Source: Roseateles depolymerans (GTDB lineage Bacteria > Pseudomonadota > Gammaproteobacteria > Burkholderiales > Burkholderiaceae_C). From it: 64,000 bases of DNA. The notes beneath the pieces were generated by a model. That model was not told where the DNA came from, ran no database searches, and worked only from the letters and a program-made list of their open reading frames with translations. This document shows, one piece after another, positions 18,257 to 26,257 of the stretch. Each line of letters starts with the position of its first letter. The first letter of the stretch is position 1. The position numbers and the translations under genes were made by a program. The stretch lies in contig NZ_QUMT01000003.1 in the NCBI RefSeq assembly GCF_003387155.1, positions 1 to 64,000 of the forward strand, written 5' to 3'.

Positions 18257-19594
18257 ATGAACAGCAACACGCTTTCAACAGTGGGACAGCCCCTCCCTCG
18301 CGGGACAGGAGTGGCCACTCAGGCCGAACAGGACGCGGTCGCCCCGGGCGATATCGCGGTGGGGGTGGTGATCGGCCGCGCCTCCGAGTATTTCGACTTC
18401 TTCGTCTATGGAATCGCCTCTGTGCTGGTGTTTCCGGCGATCTTCTTCCCTCACCTGGAACGGCTGGAAGGCACGCTCTGGTCCTTCGCGCTGCTGGCCT
18501 TGGCCTTCGTGGTGCGGCCCATCGGCACGCTGCTGGGCATGGCGCTTCAAAGGCGTTTCGACCGTGGTGTCAAGCTGACAGTAGCCCTGTTCCTGTTGGG
18601 TATATCCACCTGCGTCATCGCCGTGCTGCCGGGCTACAACGCCTGGGGCCCGGCCGCCATCCTGGCGCTGGCGCTGGCCCGGATCGGCCAGGGTCTGGCA
18701 CTGGGCGGCTCCTGGGACGGGCTGCCTTCGCTGCTGGCCATCAATGCGCCGGAAGGCAAGCGCGGCTGGTACGCCATGCTGGGCCAGCTGGGCGCGCCCA
18801 CCGGGTTCCTGATTGCCGCATCGCTGTTTGCCTATCTTTGGGGCAGCCTGAACGCGATCGACTTCCTGAGCTGGGGCTGGCGTTTCCCCTTCTTTGCCGC
18901 TTTCGCCCTGAACGTGGTGGCGCTGTTCGCACGCCTGCGTCTGGTGATGACGCATGAGTACGAAAAGAACCTGGAAGCGCATGAGCTGGACCCCTGCGAC
19001 ACCGCTCAGCTGTTCCGCGAGCAGGGCTACAACATCTTCATCGGTGCGTTTGCCGCCCTGGCCAGCTATGCGCTGTTCCACCTGGTGACGGTGTTCCCGC
19101 TGTCCTGGCTGATCCTGCATTCGGAACAGTCGGTCGGCCAGTTCCTGACCGTGCAGATCATCGGAGCGCTGCTGGCCGGGCTGGCGATGCCGATTTCCGG
19201 CCTGGTCGCCGACCGGATCGGCCGGCGCAGCACCCTGGGGACGCTGGCGATCGCCATCGGCATCTTCAGCCTGTTCACCCCGCTGCTGCTGGACAGCGGC
19301 AGCATGGGCCAGAACATCTTCATCCTGGTGGGCTTCGTGCTGCTGGGCCTGTCCTACGGCCAGGCCGCCGGTGCGGTGACGTCCAACTTCCTGCCTCACT
19401 TCCGCTACACCGGTGCGGCGCTGACCAACGACCTGGCCTGGCTGTTTGGTGCGGCTTTCGCCCCGCTGGTGGCGCTGGCGCTGTCGATCCAGTTCGGGCT
19501 GTGGGCGGTGACGGCGTATCTGCTGTCGGGCGCGGTGGTGACCTTGCTGGCGCTGCGCACCAACCGGATGCTCAAGATGAAGGACCGTGACTGA
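18257..19594 (+). CDS. MFS transporter, metabolite:H+ symporter-like
   Basis: A 12-helix major facilitator of about 445 residues. The N-terminal helix (GRASEYFDFFVYGIASVLVFPAIFFP) and the cytoplasmic loop signature GLVADRIGRRSTL resemble the metabolite:H+ symporter subfamily (ShiA/ProP-type), but the substrate cannot be assigned. ATG 18257 is preceded by AGGAGA at a good distance; the open frame begins earlier (18173) without a ribosome-binding site. It is transcribed divergently from cyoA and ends in a strong terminator. Confidence 0.88.
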   Translation: MNSNTLSTVGQPLPRGTGVATQAEQDAVAPGDIAVGVVIGRASEYFDFFVYGIASVLVFPAIFFPHLERLEGTLWSFALLALAFVVRPIGTLLGMALQRRFDRGVKLTVALFLLGISTCVIAVLPGYNAWGPAAILALALARIGQGLALGGSWDGLPSLLAINAPEGKRGWYAMLGQLGAPTGFLIAASLFAYLWGSLNAIDFLSWGWRFPFFAAFALNVVALFARLRLVMTHEYEKNLEAHELDPCDTAQLFREQGYNIFIGAFAALASYALFHLVTVFPLSWLILHSEQSVGQFLTVQIIGALLAGLAMPISGLVADRIGRRSTLGTLAIAIGIFSLFTPLLLDSGSMGQNIFILVGFVLLGLSYGQAAGAVTSNFLPHFRYTGAALTNDLAWLFGAAFAPLVALALSIQFGLWAVTAYLLSGAVVTLLALRTNRMLKMKDRD

Positions 19595-19660
19595 TTGAAG
19601 ACGGAGGACGGGCCGGCCGCTGCGCTGGCTTCGTCCCCGCCCCCCTCACCTCACGTTCAG

Positions 19661-19699
19661 AGGGCCGCTTGCCGACAGGCAGCGGCCCTTGTTGTTTTT
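19661..19699 (+). terminator. Rho-independent terminator of the MFS gene
   Basis: Near-perfect GC-rich stem (AGGGCCGCTTGCC / GGCAGCGGCCCT, one bulged base) with GACA loop, followed by TGTTGTTTTT. Confidence 0.9.
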
Positions 19700-19755
19700 G
19701 GACTGCATGCAAACACGCCGTCGCCCTTTAACGCCCATGGAATAACCCCACCATT

Positions 19756-19781
19756 TAGTTAGCAAGCTAACTATCTACAAT
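19756..19781 (+). promoter_or_regulatory. Palindromic operator and promoter of the marR-efflux operon
   Basis: TAGTTAGC-AA-GCTAACTA (19756-19773) is a perfect 8-bp inverted repeat with a 2-bp centre, the size and AT-richness usual for a MarR-dimer operator. A -10-like TACAAT follows at 19776-19781. The marR ATG is only 8 bases further on (19790), so the operator would cover the -35/-10 spacer and the message may be nearly leaderless. Confidence 0.75.
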
Positions 19782-19789
19782 GACCACCC

Positions 19790-20290
19790 ATGAGCACTGC
19801 CAAGCCTCCCCGTTCCATGTCCCGCAATGCGCGGGAGATGGCCCTGCTGCAACTGGGCGCCAGCCTGCCCATCCTGGAGCGGGCCTACCGGGCCCGGGCC
19901 AATCAATCGGTCGCCCAGGTGGGCGTGTCGCAGACGATGGCCTGGCCGCTGGTGATGATCGGCCGCCAGGGCGACGGTCTTCGCCAGGGTGAACTGGCCG
20001 AGCTGGTGGGCATCGAAGGCCCATCACTGACCCGGACGGTGGACCAACTGGTGGAGGCCGGCCTGGTCGAGCGCCGCGAACATCCCGAGGACCGCCGCGC
20101 CCGGACCCTGCACCTGACCGACGCCGGCAGCGAGGCTTGCGAAAAGATCGAAGTCATCCTGCGCGACCTGCGCAACGAGGTGTATGCCGGTGTGGCCGAT
20201 GCCGACATCGAGGCCACGCTGCGGGTGTTTGCCGTCGTGCAGGAGCGGCTGGGCTGCCCCAGCGCGCTGGTGCCGCCGCGGCGCAAGTAA
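19790..20290 (+). CDS. MarR-family transcriptional regulator
   Basis: A 166-residue winged-helix repressor. The DNA-binding core spans about residues 55-120: RQGELAELVGIEGPSLTRTVDQLVEAGLVERREHPEDRRARTLHLTDAG, with the wing residues HPEDRRAR typical of MarR. Flanking helices form the dimer interface. It is first in an efflux operon, the usual place for an aromatic-acid-responsive repressor, and probably autoregulates through the palindrome immediately upstream. No clear ribosome-binding site precedes ATG 19790; ATG 19817 is an alternative. Confidence 0.92.
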   Translation: MSTAKPPRSMSRNAREMALLQLGASLPILERAYRARANQSVAQVGVSQTMAWPLVMIGRQGDGLRQGELAELVGIEGPSLTRTVDQLVEAGLVERREHPEDRRARTLHLTDAGSEACEKIEVILRDLRNEVYAGVADADIEATLRVFAVVQERLGCPSALVPPRRK

Positions 20291-20318
20291 GCCGGATGCG
20301 CCGCCGAGACCTCACGCC

Positions 20319-22646
20319 ATGAGCCTGCAGTCCCCCACCGCCCTGCTGCGATTCAGCCGGAATGAATGGCTGTTTTCGGTCAAGGCCTTCGCCGCCGCCA
20401 TGCTGGCCGTGTTCCTGGCCAACTGGGCCGGCCAGCCGCGACCCTTCTGGGCCATGATGACCGCTTACATCGTGGCCCATCCGCTGGCCGGCGCGGTGCG
20501 CTCCAAGGCGCTGTACCGCTTCGTCGGCACGCTGGTGGGCAGCACGGCCGCCGTGCTGCTGGTGCCGCGTTTTGCCAATGCGCCTGAATTGCTGAGCCTG
20601 ACGCTGGCACTGTGGGTGGGCACTTGCCTGTGCTTGTCCCTGCGGGACCGCACGCCGCGGGCCTATGCCTTCATGCTGGCCGGCTACACCGCGGCACTGA
20701 TCGGCTTCCCTTCGGTGGATGTGCCGCTGAACATCTTCGATTCGGCGGTCGCGCGCGTGGAGGAAATTGGCCTGGGCATCCTGTCGGCCACGCTGGTGCA
20801 CAGCCTGGTGCTGCCCAACGGACTGGCCGGCACGGTGCTGGGGCTGCTGGACCGCACGCTGGGCGACACCCGGGCGTGGCTGTCGGACCTGACCGGCCGT
20901 CGCGACAGCGGCGCTGACCGCCGGCGTGTGGCTGGTGACATCAGCCAGTTGCGGGTGCTGAGCACCCACATCCCGTTTGACACCAGCCATCTGCGCTGGA
21001 CGGCCGATGCGGTGCACGACATGCAGGACCTGGTGGCGTCGCTGACGCCGCAGCTGTCGGCGGTGGAAGACCGGCTGCGGGCGCTGGAATCGACGGAGGG
21101 CGGGATCGCGCCGGATGTCGCCGCTCTGCTGGCGAGGGTCGCGGAGTGGATCACCTTGCCGCCCGAAGAAGCGCGCGTTCAGTGGCCTGCAATCAAGGAC
21201 GCACTGGACGGGTTGGGACAGCCTGCGGCTGTTGGCACGACTGCGAATGCAGCTGAGGGTTCGGATGCGAATGCCGGTGCGGATGCGGATGCGGATGCGG
21301 ATGCGGATGCGGATGCGGATGCGGATGCGGATGCGGATGCGGATGCCGGTGCAGATGCGGATGCCGGTGCGGGTGCTGGCACCGCGACGCCCCTCGCTGC
21401 CGATGCATCGGTGCTCGACCAATGGCCCCGCTTGCTCCGTCTCGCGCTGGCCGAGCGCCTGGAATTGCTGCTGACCGGCTGGATGCACTGCATGCATCTG
21501 CGCGCCGACATCGACCATGGCCTGAGCGGCGCGCCCATGCCCACACGCCCGCGCCCTGCATTGACAGGCCCGCGCCTGCACATCGACCTCGGCATGGCGG
21601 CCCTGTCGGGCGCGGCAGCGGTGGTGGCCATCCTGGTCTGCTGCACCTTCTGGGTCCTGACCGGCTGGCCGATGGGCTCGGCCGCCGCCATGATGGCCGC
21701 CATCTTCTGCTGCTTCTTCGCTGGCATGGACGACCCGGTGCCGGCCATCAACGGCTTCCTGAAGTGGACCGTGCTGTCCATGCCAGTGAGTGCGCTGTAT
21801 GTGCTGGTGCTGCTGCCGCTGGTGCAGGACATCTGGACGCTGGTGCTGGTGTGCGCGCCGGTCTTCCTGCTGGCCGGCTGCTTCGTGGCCCGGCCAACGA
21901 CCATGGGCGCCGCGCTGCCCTTTGTGCTGGGCGTCGCCGGGACGCTGGCCATGCACGACACCTCGCAAGCCGACCTGCCCGCCTTCCTGAACTCCATGCT
22001 GGGTCAACTGGCCGGTGTGTTCGTGGCGTCGCGGGTCACGCGGCTGATGCGGTCGGTGGGCGCCGACTGGAGTGCCCGTCGCATCCAGCGGGCCACCTGG
22101 CGGGAACTGGACGAGCTGGCACGACTGCCGCGCTCGACCGCCCGCAGCCAGTCCTACCTGCTGCGCATGCTGGACCGCATCTCGCTGCTCGCGCCGCGGG
22201 TGGCCCAGGCGGGCGGATCGGTCCCCGGCGTGCCCACCGACGACGCCCTGCGCGACCTGCGGCTGGGCGCGGACCTCGTCACACTGCAGGCGCAGCGCGA
22301 CCAGTGGCCGGCACTGGCGCTCAAGCCGCTGCTGGGCGGCGTGGCGGACTGGCTGTCGCAGCGCATGGCCGGGGTGCTGACGCCCCCGCCGGCGGCGCTG
22401 CTGGGGCTGATCGACGAGGCGCTGCGCCGTCTGGTGACGGTCTGCCCGTCCGGCGGGCCATGGCCCTCATCAGCGCGGGCGATGGCCAGCGCGCTGCTGG
22501 GGCTGCGCCGGAACCTGTTTCCGGAGGCGCCCGCCGCAGAGGCGCCCACTCCGGATTCCCCGGATGCCGCCGCCCCCACGGCTTGTCCGAATGGCCCGCC
22601 ATCCCCGGAATTCCCGCCCCACCGCTCTGAGGAGACCCCGGCATGA
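20319..22646 (+). CDS. FUSC-family inner-membrane efflux transporter (AaeB-like)
   Basis: Inner-membrane component of an aromatic carboxylic acid efflux system (AaeB/FUSC family), about 775 residues. Two membrane blocks are seen, at about residues 20-170 and 430-570, each of five or six helices, separated and followed by soluble helical regions. The first block holds FWAMMTAYIVAHPLAGAVRSKALYRFVGTLVGS, the family signature. A low-complexity Asp-Ala tract (residues 322-341 and beyond) lies in the linker between blocks. ATG 20319 opens the family sequence; the frame is open from 20184 but overlaps marR. It ends in ATGA with the next gene, so translation is coupled. Confidence 0.93.
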   Translation: MSLQSPTALLRFSRNEWLFSVKAFAAAMLAVFLANWAGQPRPFWAMMTAYIVAHPLAGAVRSKALYRFVGTLVGSTAAVLLVPRFANAPELLSLTLALWVGTCLCLSLRDRTPRAYAFMLAGYTAALIGFPSVDVPLNIFDSAVARVEEIGLGILSATLVHSLVLPNGLAGTVLGLLDRTLGDTRAWLSDLTGRRDSGADRRRVAGDISQLRVLSTHIPFDTSHLRWTADAVHDMQDLVASLTPQLSAVEDRLRALESTEGGIAPDVAALLARVAEWITLPPEEARVQWPAIKDALDGLGQPAAVGTTANAAEGSDANAGADADADADADADADADADADADAGADADAGAGAGTATPLAADASVLDQWPRLLRLALAERLELLLTGWMHCMHLRADIDHGLSGAPMPTRPRPALTGPRLHIDLGMAALSGAAAVVAILVCCTFWVLTGWPMGSAAAMMAAIFCCFFAGMDDPVPAINGFLKWTVLSMPVSALYVLVLLPLVQDIWTLVLVCAPVFLLAGCFVARPTTMGAALPFVLGVAGTLAMHDTSQADLPAFLNSMLGQLAGVFVASRVTRLMRSVGADWSARRIQRATWRELDELARLPRSTARSQSYLLRMLDRISLLAPRVAQAGGSVPGVPTDDALRDLRLGADLVTLQAQRDQWPALALKPLLGGVADWLSQRMAGVLTPPPAALLGLIDEALRRLVTVCPSGGPWPSSARAMASALLGLRRNLFPEAPAAEAPTPDSPDAAAPTACPNGPPSPEFPPHRSEETPA
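21282..21341 (+). repeat. (GATGCG)10 hexanucleotide tandem repeat inside the FUSC gene
   Basis: Ten perfect GATGCG units, with imperfect GATGCC/GGTGCG units on both sides (about 21262-21375). They encode (Asp-Ala)10 in frame. Because the unit is 6 bp, gain or loss of copies changes linker length without a frameshift. Confidence 0.97.
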
Positions 22647-22882
22647 CCGGCGCTGTTGATCTGTTCGGCCTGTACCTGCCCTGGCTGATGCCGCTGGCCT
22701 TTGCCGCGCTGCTGCTGCTCTGGGGCGTGCGCCGTGTGCTGGCGCTGTGCGGCGCTTACCGCTGGATCTGGCATCCAGCGCTGTTCGACATGGCCTTGTA
22801 CGTGCTGCTGCTGTGGGCCCTGAGCGGCCTTTCCCAGGACGCCGCGCCCACGCTGCTGCGCTTCTTCTCGCCCCTGAATTGA
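22643..22882 (+). CDS. DUF1656 small membrane protein (AaeX-like)
   Basis: A 79-residue protein with two hydrophobic helices (about 10-32 and 50-68). The opening VDLFGLYLPWLMPLAFAALL and the central RWIWHPALFDMALYVLLLW match the DUF1656/AaeX family, which regularly sits between the FUSC pump and its HlyD-type adaptor. The start overlaps the FUSC stop (ATGA). Confidence 0.92.
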   Translation: MTGAVDLFGLYLPWLMPLAFAALLLLWGVRRVLALCGAYRWIWHPALFDMALYVLLLWALSGLSQDAAPTLLRFFSPLN

Positions 22883-22898
22883 TCTGGACCTGACCGTC

Positions 22899-23876
22899 AT
22901 GACTTCGCTTCCCTCCTTCCTTCGCCCTCGCCGACTGGCCTCGCTGGCGGTCACCCTGCTGGTGGTGCTGCTGGCGGTGTGGGCCGCGCTGCGGCTGTGG
23001 GACCGTTATGAACTGTCCCCCTGGACGCGTGACGGTCGTGTGCGGGCCAACGTCGTGCAGATCGCGCCGGACGTGTCAGGCCTGGTGACCGCCGTGCCGG
23101 TGGCCGACAACCAGACGGTGGCGGCGGGCACGCTGCTGTTCGAAGTCGACCGTGCCCGCTTCGAGCTCGCACTGCGTCAGGCCCAGGCCCAGTTGGCTGC
23201 ACAGCAGGTCGTGCTGGCCCAGGCGCGCCGCGAGGCGGATCGCAACACGGGTCTGGGCAACCTGATCTCGCAGGAAGTCCGGGAGCAGACGCGCAGCCGT
23301 GCGGAGCAGGCACGCGCCGGTGTGGCGCAGGCGCAAGTGGCGGTGGAAGCAGCGCGCTTGAATCTGGACCGCGCGCTGGTGAAGGCGCCGTCGTCCGGCA
23401 CGATCACGAATTTCGACCTGCGCCAGGGGGCCTATGCCTCGGCCGGTCATCCGGTGCTGGCGCTGGTGGATGAGCATTCGCTGTATGTGGAAGGCTATTT
23501 TGAAGAGACCAAGCTGGCCCGCATCCATGTGGGCGATGCGGTGCAGGTGCTGCCGATGGGAGCGGCCCATCCGCTGAGTGGCCGTGTGGAAAGCGTGGCC
23601 GCCGGCATCGCCGACCGGGATCGCAGCACCAGCACCAACCTGCTGCCCAGCGTGAACCCGAGCTTCAACTGGGTGCGGCTGCCGCAACGCGTGCCGGTGC
23701 GGGTGAAGCTGGACCCGCTGCCAGCGGGTGAGCATCTGGTGGCCGGGCAGACCGTGACGGTGCAGGTGGTGCCAGGGTCGGCGGCGACCGGCTCGTCGGC
23801 ACGGAACGCTGGAGCGGGCAGACCGGCTGCTTCTCGCCTGGCAGCCCCGCAGGCACATCGAGGAGCGCAGGCATGA
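22899..23876 (+). CDS. HlyD/EmrA-type periplasmic adaptor (AaeA-like)
   Basis: Membrane fusion protein linking the inner-membrane pump to the outer-membrane channel. The 325 residues have one N-terminal membrane helix (about 13-33), the adaptor signature SPWTRDGRVRANVVQIAPDV, a lipoyl half-motif, a helical hairpin rich in Ala/Gln (about 85-160), the second lipoyl half (VKAPSSGTITNFDLRQGAYA) and a beta-barrel domain (YVEGYFEETKLARIHVGDAV). The C-terminal 30 residues are low-complexity. It lies 16 bases after the DUF1656 gene and overlaps the next gene (ATGA). Confidence 0.94.
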   Translation: MTSLPSFLRPRRLASLAVTLLVVLLAVWAALRLWDRYELSPWTRDGRVRANVVQIAPDVSGLVTAVPVADNQTVAAGTLLFEVDRARFELALRQAQAQLAAQQVVLAQARREADRNTGLGNLISQEVREQTRSRAEQARAGVAQAQVAVEAARLNLDRALVKAPSSGTITNFDLRQGAYASAGHPVLALVDEHSLYVEGYFEETKLARIHVGDAVQVLPMGAAHPLSGRVESVAAGIADRDRSTSTNLLPSVNPSFNWVRLPQRVPVRVKLDPLPAGEHLVAGQTVTVQVVPGSAATGSSARNAGAGRPAASRLAAPQAHRGAQA

Positions 23877-25378
23877 GCGCCGATCGTCCCTTCCAAGCAC
23901 GTCGTTCACCGGTCCAGCGCCTCGGACGCGCCACGTCGATCGTTGCCTTCGCGGCAGCCACGTTGCTCGCCGCCTGCTCCACGGCCCCCAAAGGCCCGGA
24001 CTATCACGTCCCCACCGACGCCGTCGTCCAGCGCCCACAGGCCTCCGCGCCGTTCCTGGAACAGCAACGCGCCGCGAGCGAGCCGAACGGCGCGCCCTAC
24101 GTGGCCGAGCCGCTGCCCGCGCACTGGTGGCGTCTGTTCCATGACGACCAGCTCGACGCCCTGGTGCAAAAGGCCTTGAGCCACAACACCGACCTGCGCC
24201 AGGCCGCGGCCCATCTGGAGCAGGTCCAGGCCCTGGAAGCGGAAGTCTCGGGCGCGGAGAAACCCAGCGTCAGCGTGAATGCGGCGCCGTATTTCGGCCA
24301 TCCGTCCGGCACCTCGATGATCAAGAAGGACTATGTCCCGCCGGACACCTTCCGTTATTCGGCCAGTGTGGGCGTGTCGTATCAGCTGGACCTGTTCGGC
24401 CAGATCCGCCGCGCGGTGGAATCATCGCAGGCCAGCACCGAAGCGGCTGCTGCGGCGCTGGACCTGGTCAAGGTGAATGTCGCGGCCAGCACGGCTCGCG
24501 CCTATGCCGACGCCTGTGCGAGCGGGCAGCGGCTGGAGACCGCCCGCCACTCGGTGGAGCTGCAGCGTCAGGCGCTGGACATGACCGAGCGCCTGCAGCA
24601 GGCCGGCCGCGTCGGTGAAATGGATGCCGCGCGTGCCCGCAGCCAGCTGGAGCAATTGCAAGCCGCCCTGCCGCCGCTGCTGGCCCAGCGGCAATCGGCG
24701 CTGTATCGACTCGCAACGCTGACCGGCGACCTGCCCGAGCAATTCCCCGCAGCGCTGGCGGAGTGTCATGAACCGCCGAAGCTGACCGGCACCATTCCCG
24801 TGGGCGATGGGGCGGCATTGCTGCGGCGCCGCCCTGACATTCGCCAGGCCGAGCGCGAATTGCACGCGGCGACGGCCCGCATTGGCGTTGCGATTGCAGA
24901 CCGCTATCCGAAGATCAGCCTGGGGCTCTCCGCCGGTTCGGGTCCGAACACCTTCTCCCGTTTCGGGCGTTCGGATTCACTCAGCTTCAGCCTGGGCCCG
25001 CTGATCAGCTGGACCTTGCCGAACAACGGCGTGGCCAATGCGCGCATCGCGCAGGCCGAAGCCTCGACGCGACAGAGTGCGGCCCGCTTCGACGGCGTGG
25101 TGCTCAATGCCCTTCGCGAGACCGAGACGGCGCTGAATCAATATGCCCGGGAGCTGGACCGCCGCGCGGCGCTGCAGCGTTCGCGGGATGCGGCCGCAGT
25201 GGTGGCCGACCAGGCACGGCGGCTGTATCGCGCCGGCAAGGTCGGTTATCTCGATGCGCTGGATGCAGAACGTGCGCTGGCCGCCAGCGATGCGACGCTG
25301 GCCGCCTCGGAAGCGACGCTGGTGGATGAGCAGGTGCAGCTGTTCCTGGCGCTGGGCGGAGGATGGGAACAGGACTAG
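23873..25378 (+). CDS. NodT-family outer-membrane efflux lipoprotein
   Basis: TolC-like outer-membrane factor completing the tripartite pump. About 500 residues with signal peptide and lipobox (ATLLAACSTAPKGPDY). The NodT signature LPAHWWRLFHDDQLDALVQKAL is followed by two outer-membrane efflux repeats of long helices and strands (about 90-290 and 300-490). The second contains RRRPDIRQAERELHAATARIGVA, diagnostic of the family. It is the last gene of the operon. A perfect inverted repeat follows about 65 bases later. Confidence 0.95.
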   Translation: MSADRPFQARRSPVQRLGRATSIVAFAAATLLAACSTAPKGPDYHVPTDAVVQRPQASAPFLEQQRAASEPNGAPYVAEPLPAHWWRLFHDDQLDALVQKALSHNTDLRQAAAHLEQVQALEAEVSGAEKPSVSVNAAPYFGHPSGTSMIKKDYVPPDTFRYSASVGVSYQLDLFGQIRRAVESSQASTEAAAAALDLVKVNVAASTARAYADACASGQRLETARHSVELQRQALDMTERLQQAGRVGEMDAARARSQLEQLQAALPPLLAQRQSALYRLATLTGDLPEQFPAALAECHEPPKLTGTIPVGDGAALLRRRPDIRQAERELHAATARIGVAIADRYPKISLGLSAGSGPNTFSRFGRSDSLSFSLGPLISWTLPNNGVANARIAQAEASTRQSAARFDGVVLNALRETETALNQYARELDRRAALQRSRDAAAVVADQARRLYRAGKVGYLDALDAERALAASDATLAASEATLVDEQVQLFLALGGGWEQD

Positions 25379-25444
25379 GCCGCTGCCACGCGCTGAGACC
25401 CGGCCGGTCATCCCGGTCCCTCACGCGTGCCAGTCGCGTCTGCC

Positions 25445-25471
25445 GGTCACGCGTCCCCGTCACGCGTGACC
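25445..25471. terminator. Inverted repeat between convergent genes
   Basis: Perfect 10-bp stem GGTCACGCGT / ACGCGTGACC with a 7-base loop, without a T-tract, between the convergent efflux operon and zinc-ribbon gene. Terminator-like by position. Confidence 0.5.
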
Positions 25472-25485
25472 GTGGTACCCACCCG

Positions 25486-25992
25486 TCAGACCTGCCCGGG
25501 CGACCGCTGCGCCGCCACCACCTGTTGCGCCAGATGCAGCCGCAACTGCTTTTCCAGCTGCGCGGACGGACGCTCCGGATCGGGGGCTCGCAGGGAGCCG
25601 ACGAGGTTGCGCAGGACTTGCACCGGCGTCATCACCAGGCCCCACGGAAAGCCCCACCACCCCAGCACCAGCGAAAACGCCGCATCCCCCAGCCGTCGCT
25701 TGTTGCCGCAACGCCGGCAGCAAATGGCCGGCCGGCTGGACCATTGGGTCATGAACAGCGCCGACCACACCCGGTGGGACGTATGCACGTCCACCGGTCC
25801 CTGACCGTCGCACTTCGGGCAATTGCCCCGGTGCACCAGGGTCACGTGGTGCGCGACGTCCTGGGCGGAAAAGCTTTCGGCCGCAATGGCCAGAGCGCCA
25901 TGGGTGGCGCATTTGTCGCCGCAGTAACGGCGCTCGCCAATCTGTTTGCCGCCAAAGAGGATACGGGTGTCGCAGTATGCGCAGCGGGCCAT
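25486..25992 (-). CDS. Zinc-ribbon membrane-anchored protein of unknown function
   Basis: A 168-residue protein with three cysteine clusters: CAYC...YCGDKC near the N-terminus, CPKC in the middle and CCRRCGNKRR about residue 95, each resembling a zinc ribbon. A hydrophobic stretch (AAFSLVLGWWGFPWGLVM) of one membrane helix follows, and then a charged C-terminal tail. ATG 25992 is chosen because GGGAGA lies 8 bases upstream and the cysteine motif starts at residue 4; the frame is open to 26160 but that extension has no family character. I do not recognise a function. Confidence 0.75.
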   Translation of the reverse strand: MARCAYCDTRILFGGKQIGERRYCGDKCATHGALAIAAESFSAQDVAHHVTLVHRGNCPKCDGQGPVDVHTSHRVWSALFMTQWSSRPAICCRRCGNKRRLGDAAFSLVLGWWGFPWGLVMTPVQVLRNLVGSLRAPDPERPSAQLEKQLRLHLAQQVVAAQRSPGQV

Positions 25993-26257
25993 GATGGAAT
26001 CTCCCTCGTCTCGTTGATCGCGGGTCCGTGAGCCCGGACCTTGGTGCACGCAGTGTGCCCCTGTGCGAGACCTCGCGTCACCGGCCATTGACCTGGCCGC
26101 GACACTGCGCAGTGTGGAATCCATCACATCGGGAAATCCGCACGAAGCCATCGCCTTCACCGCGCCCTCCCCCCGAAGGAGCGATAGGCGAAACGGCCAG
26201 CCTCGATGAGGCGGGCCCGTCCGCCAGCTCAGGGCTTCAGGCCGTCAGGCCAGCCAC
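25993..26257. other. Intergenic spacer, nothing recognised
   Basis: The stretch between the zinc-ribbon gene start and the end of the phosphoesterase gene; it should contain the zinc-ribbon promoter. No RNA or repeat seen. Confidence 0.4.

Noticed and set aside
21282-21341. Tandem repeat considered as a CRISPR array
   Set aside because: Six-base units with no spacers, inside a coding frame; a microsatellite, not CRISPR.
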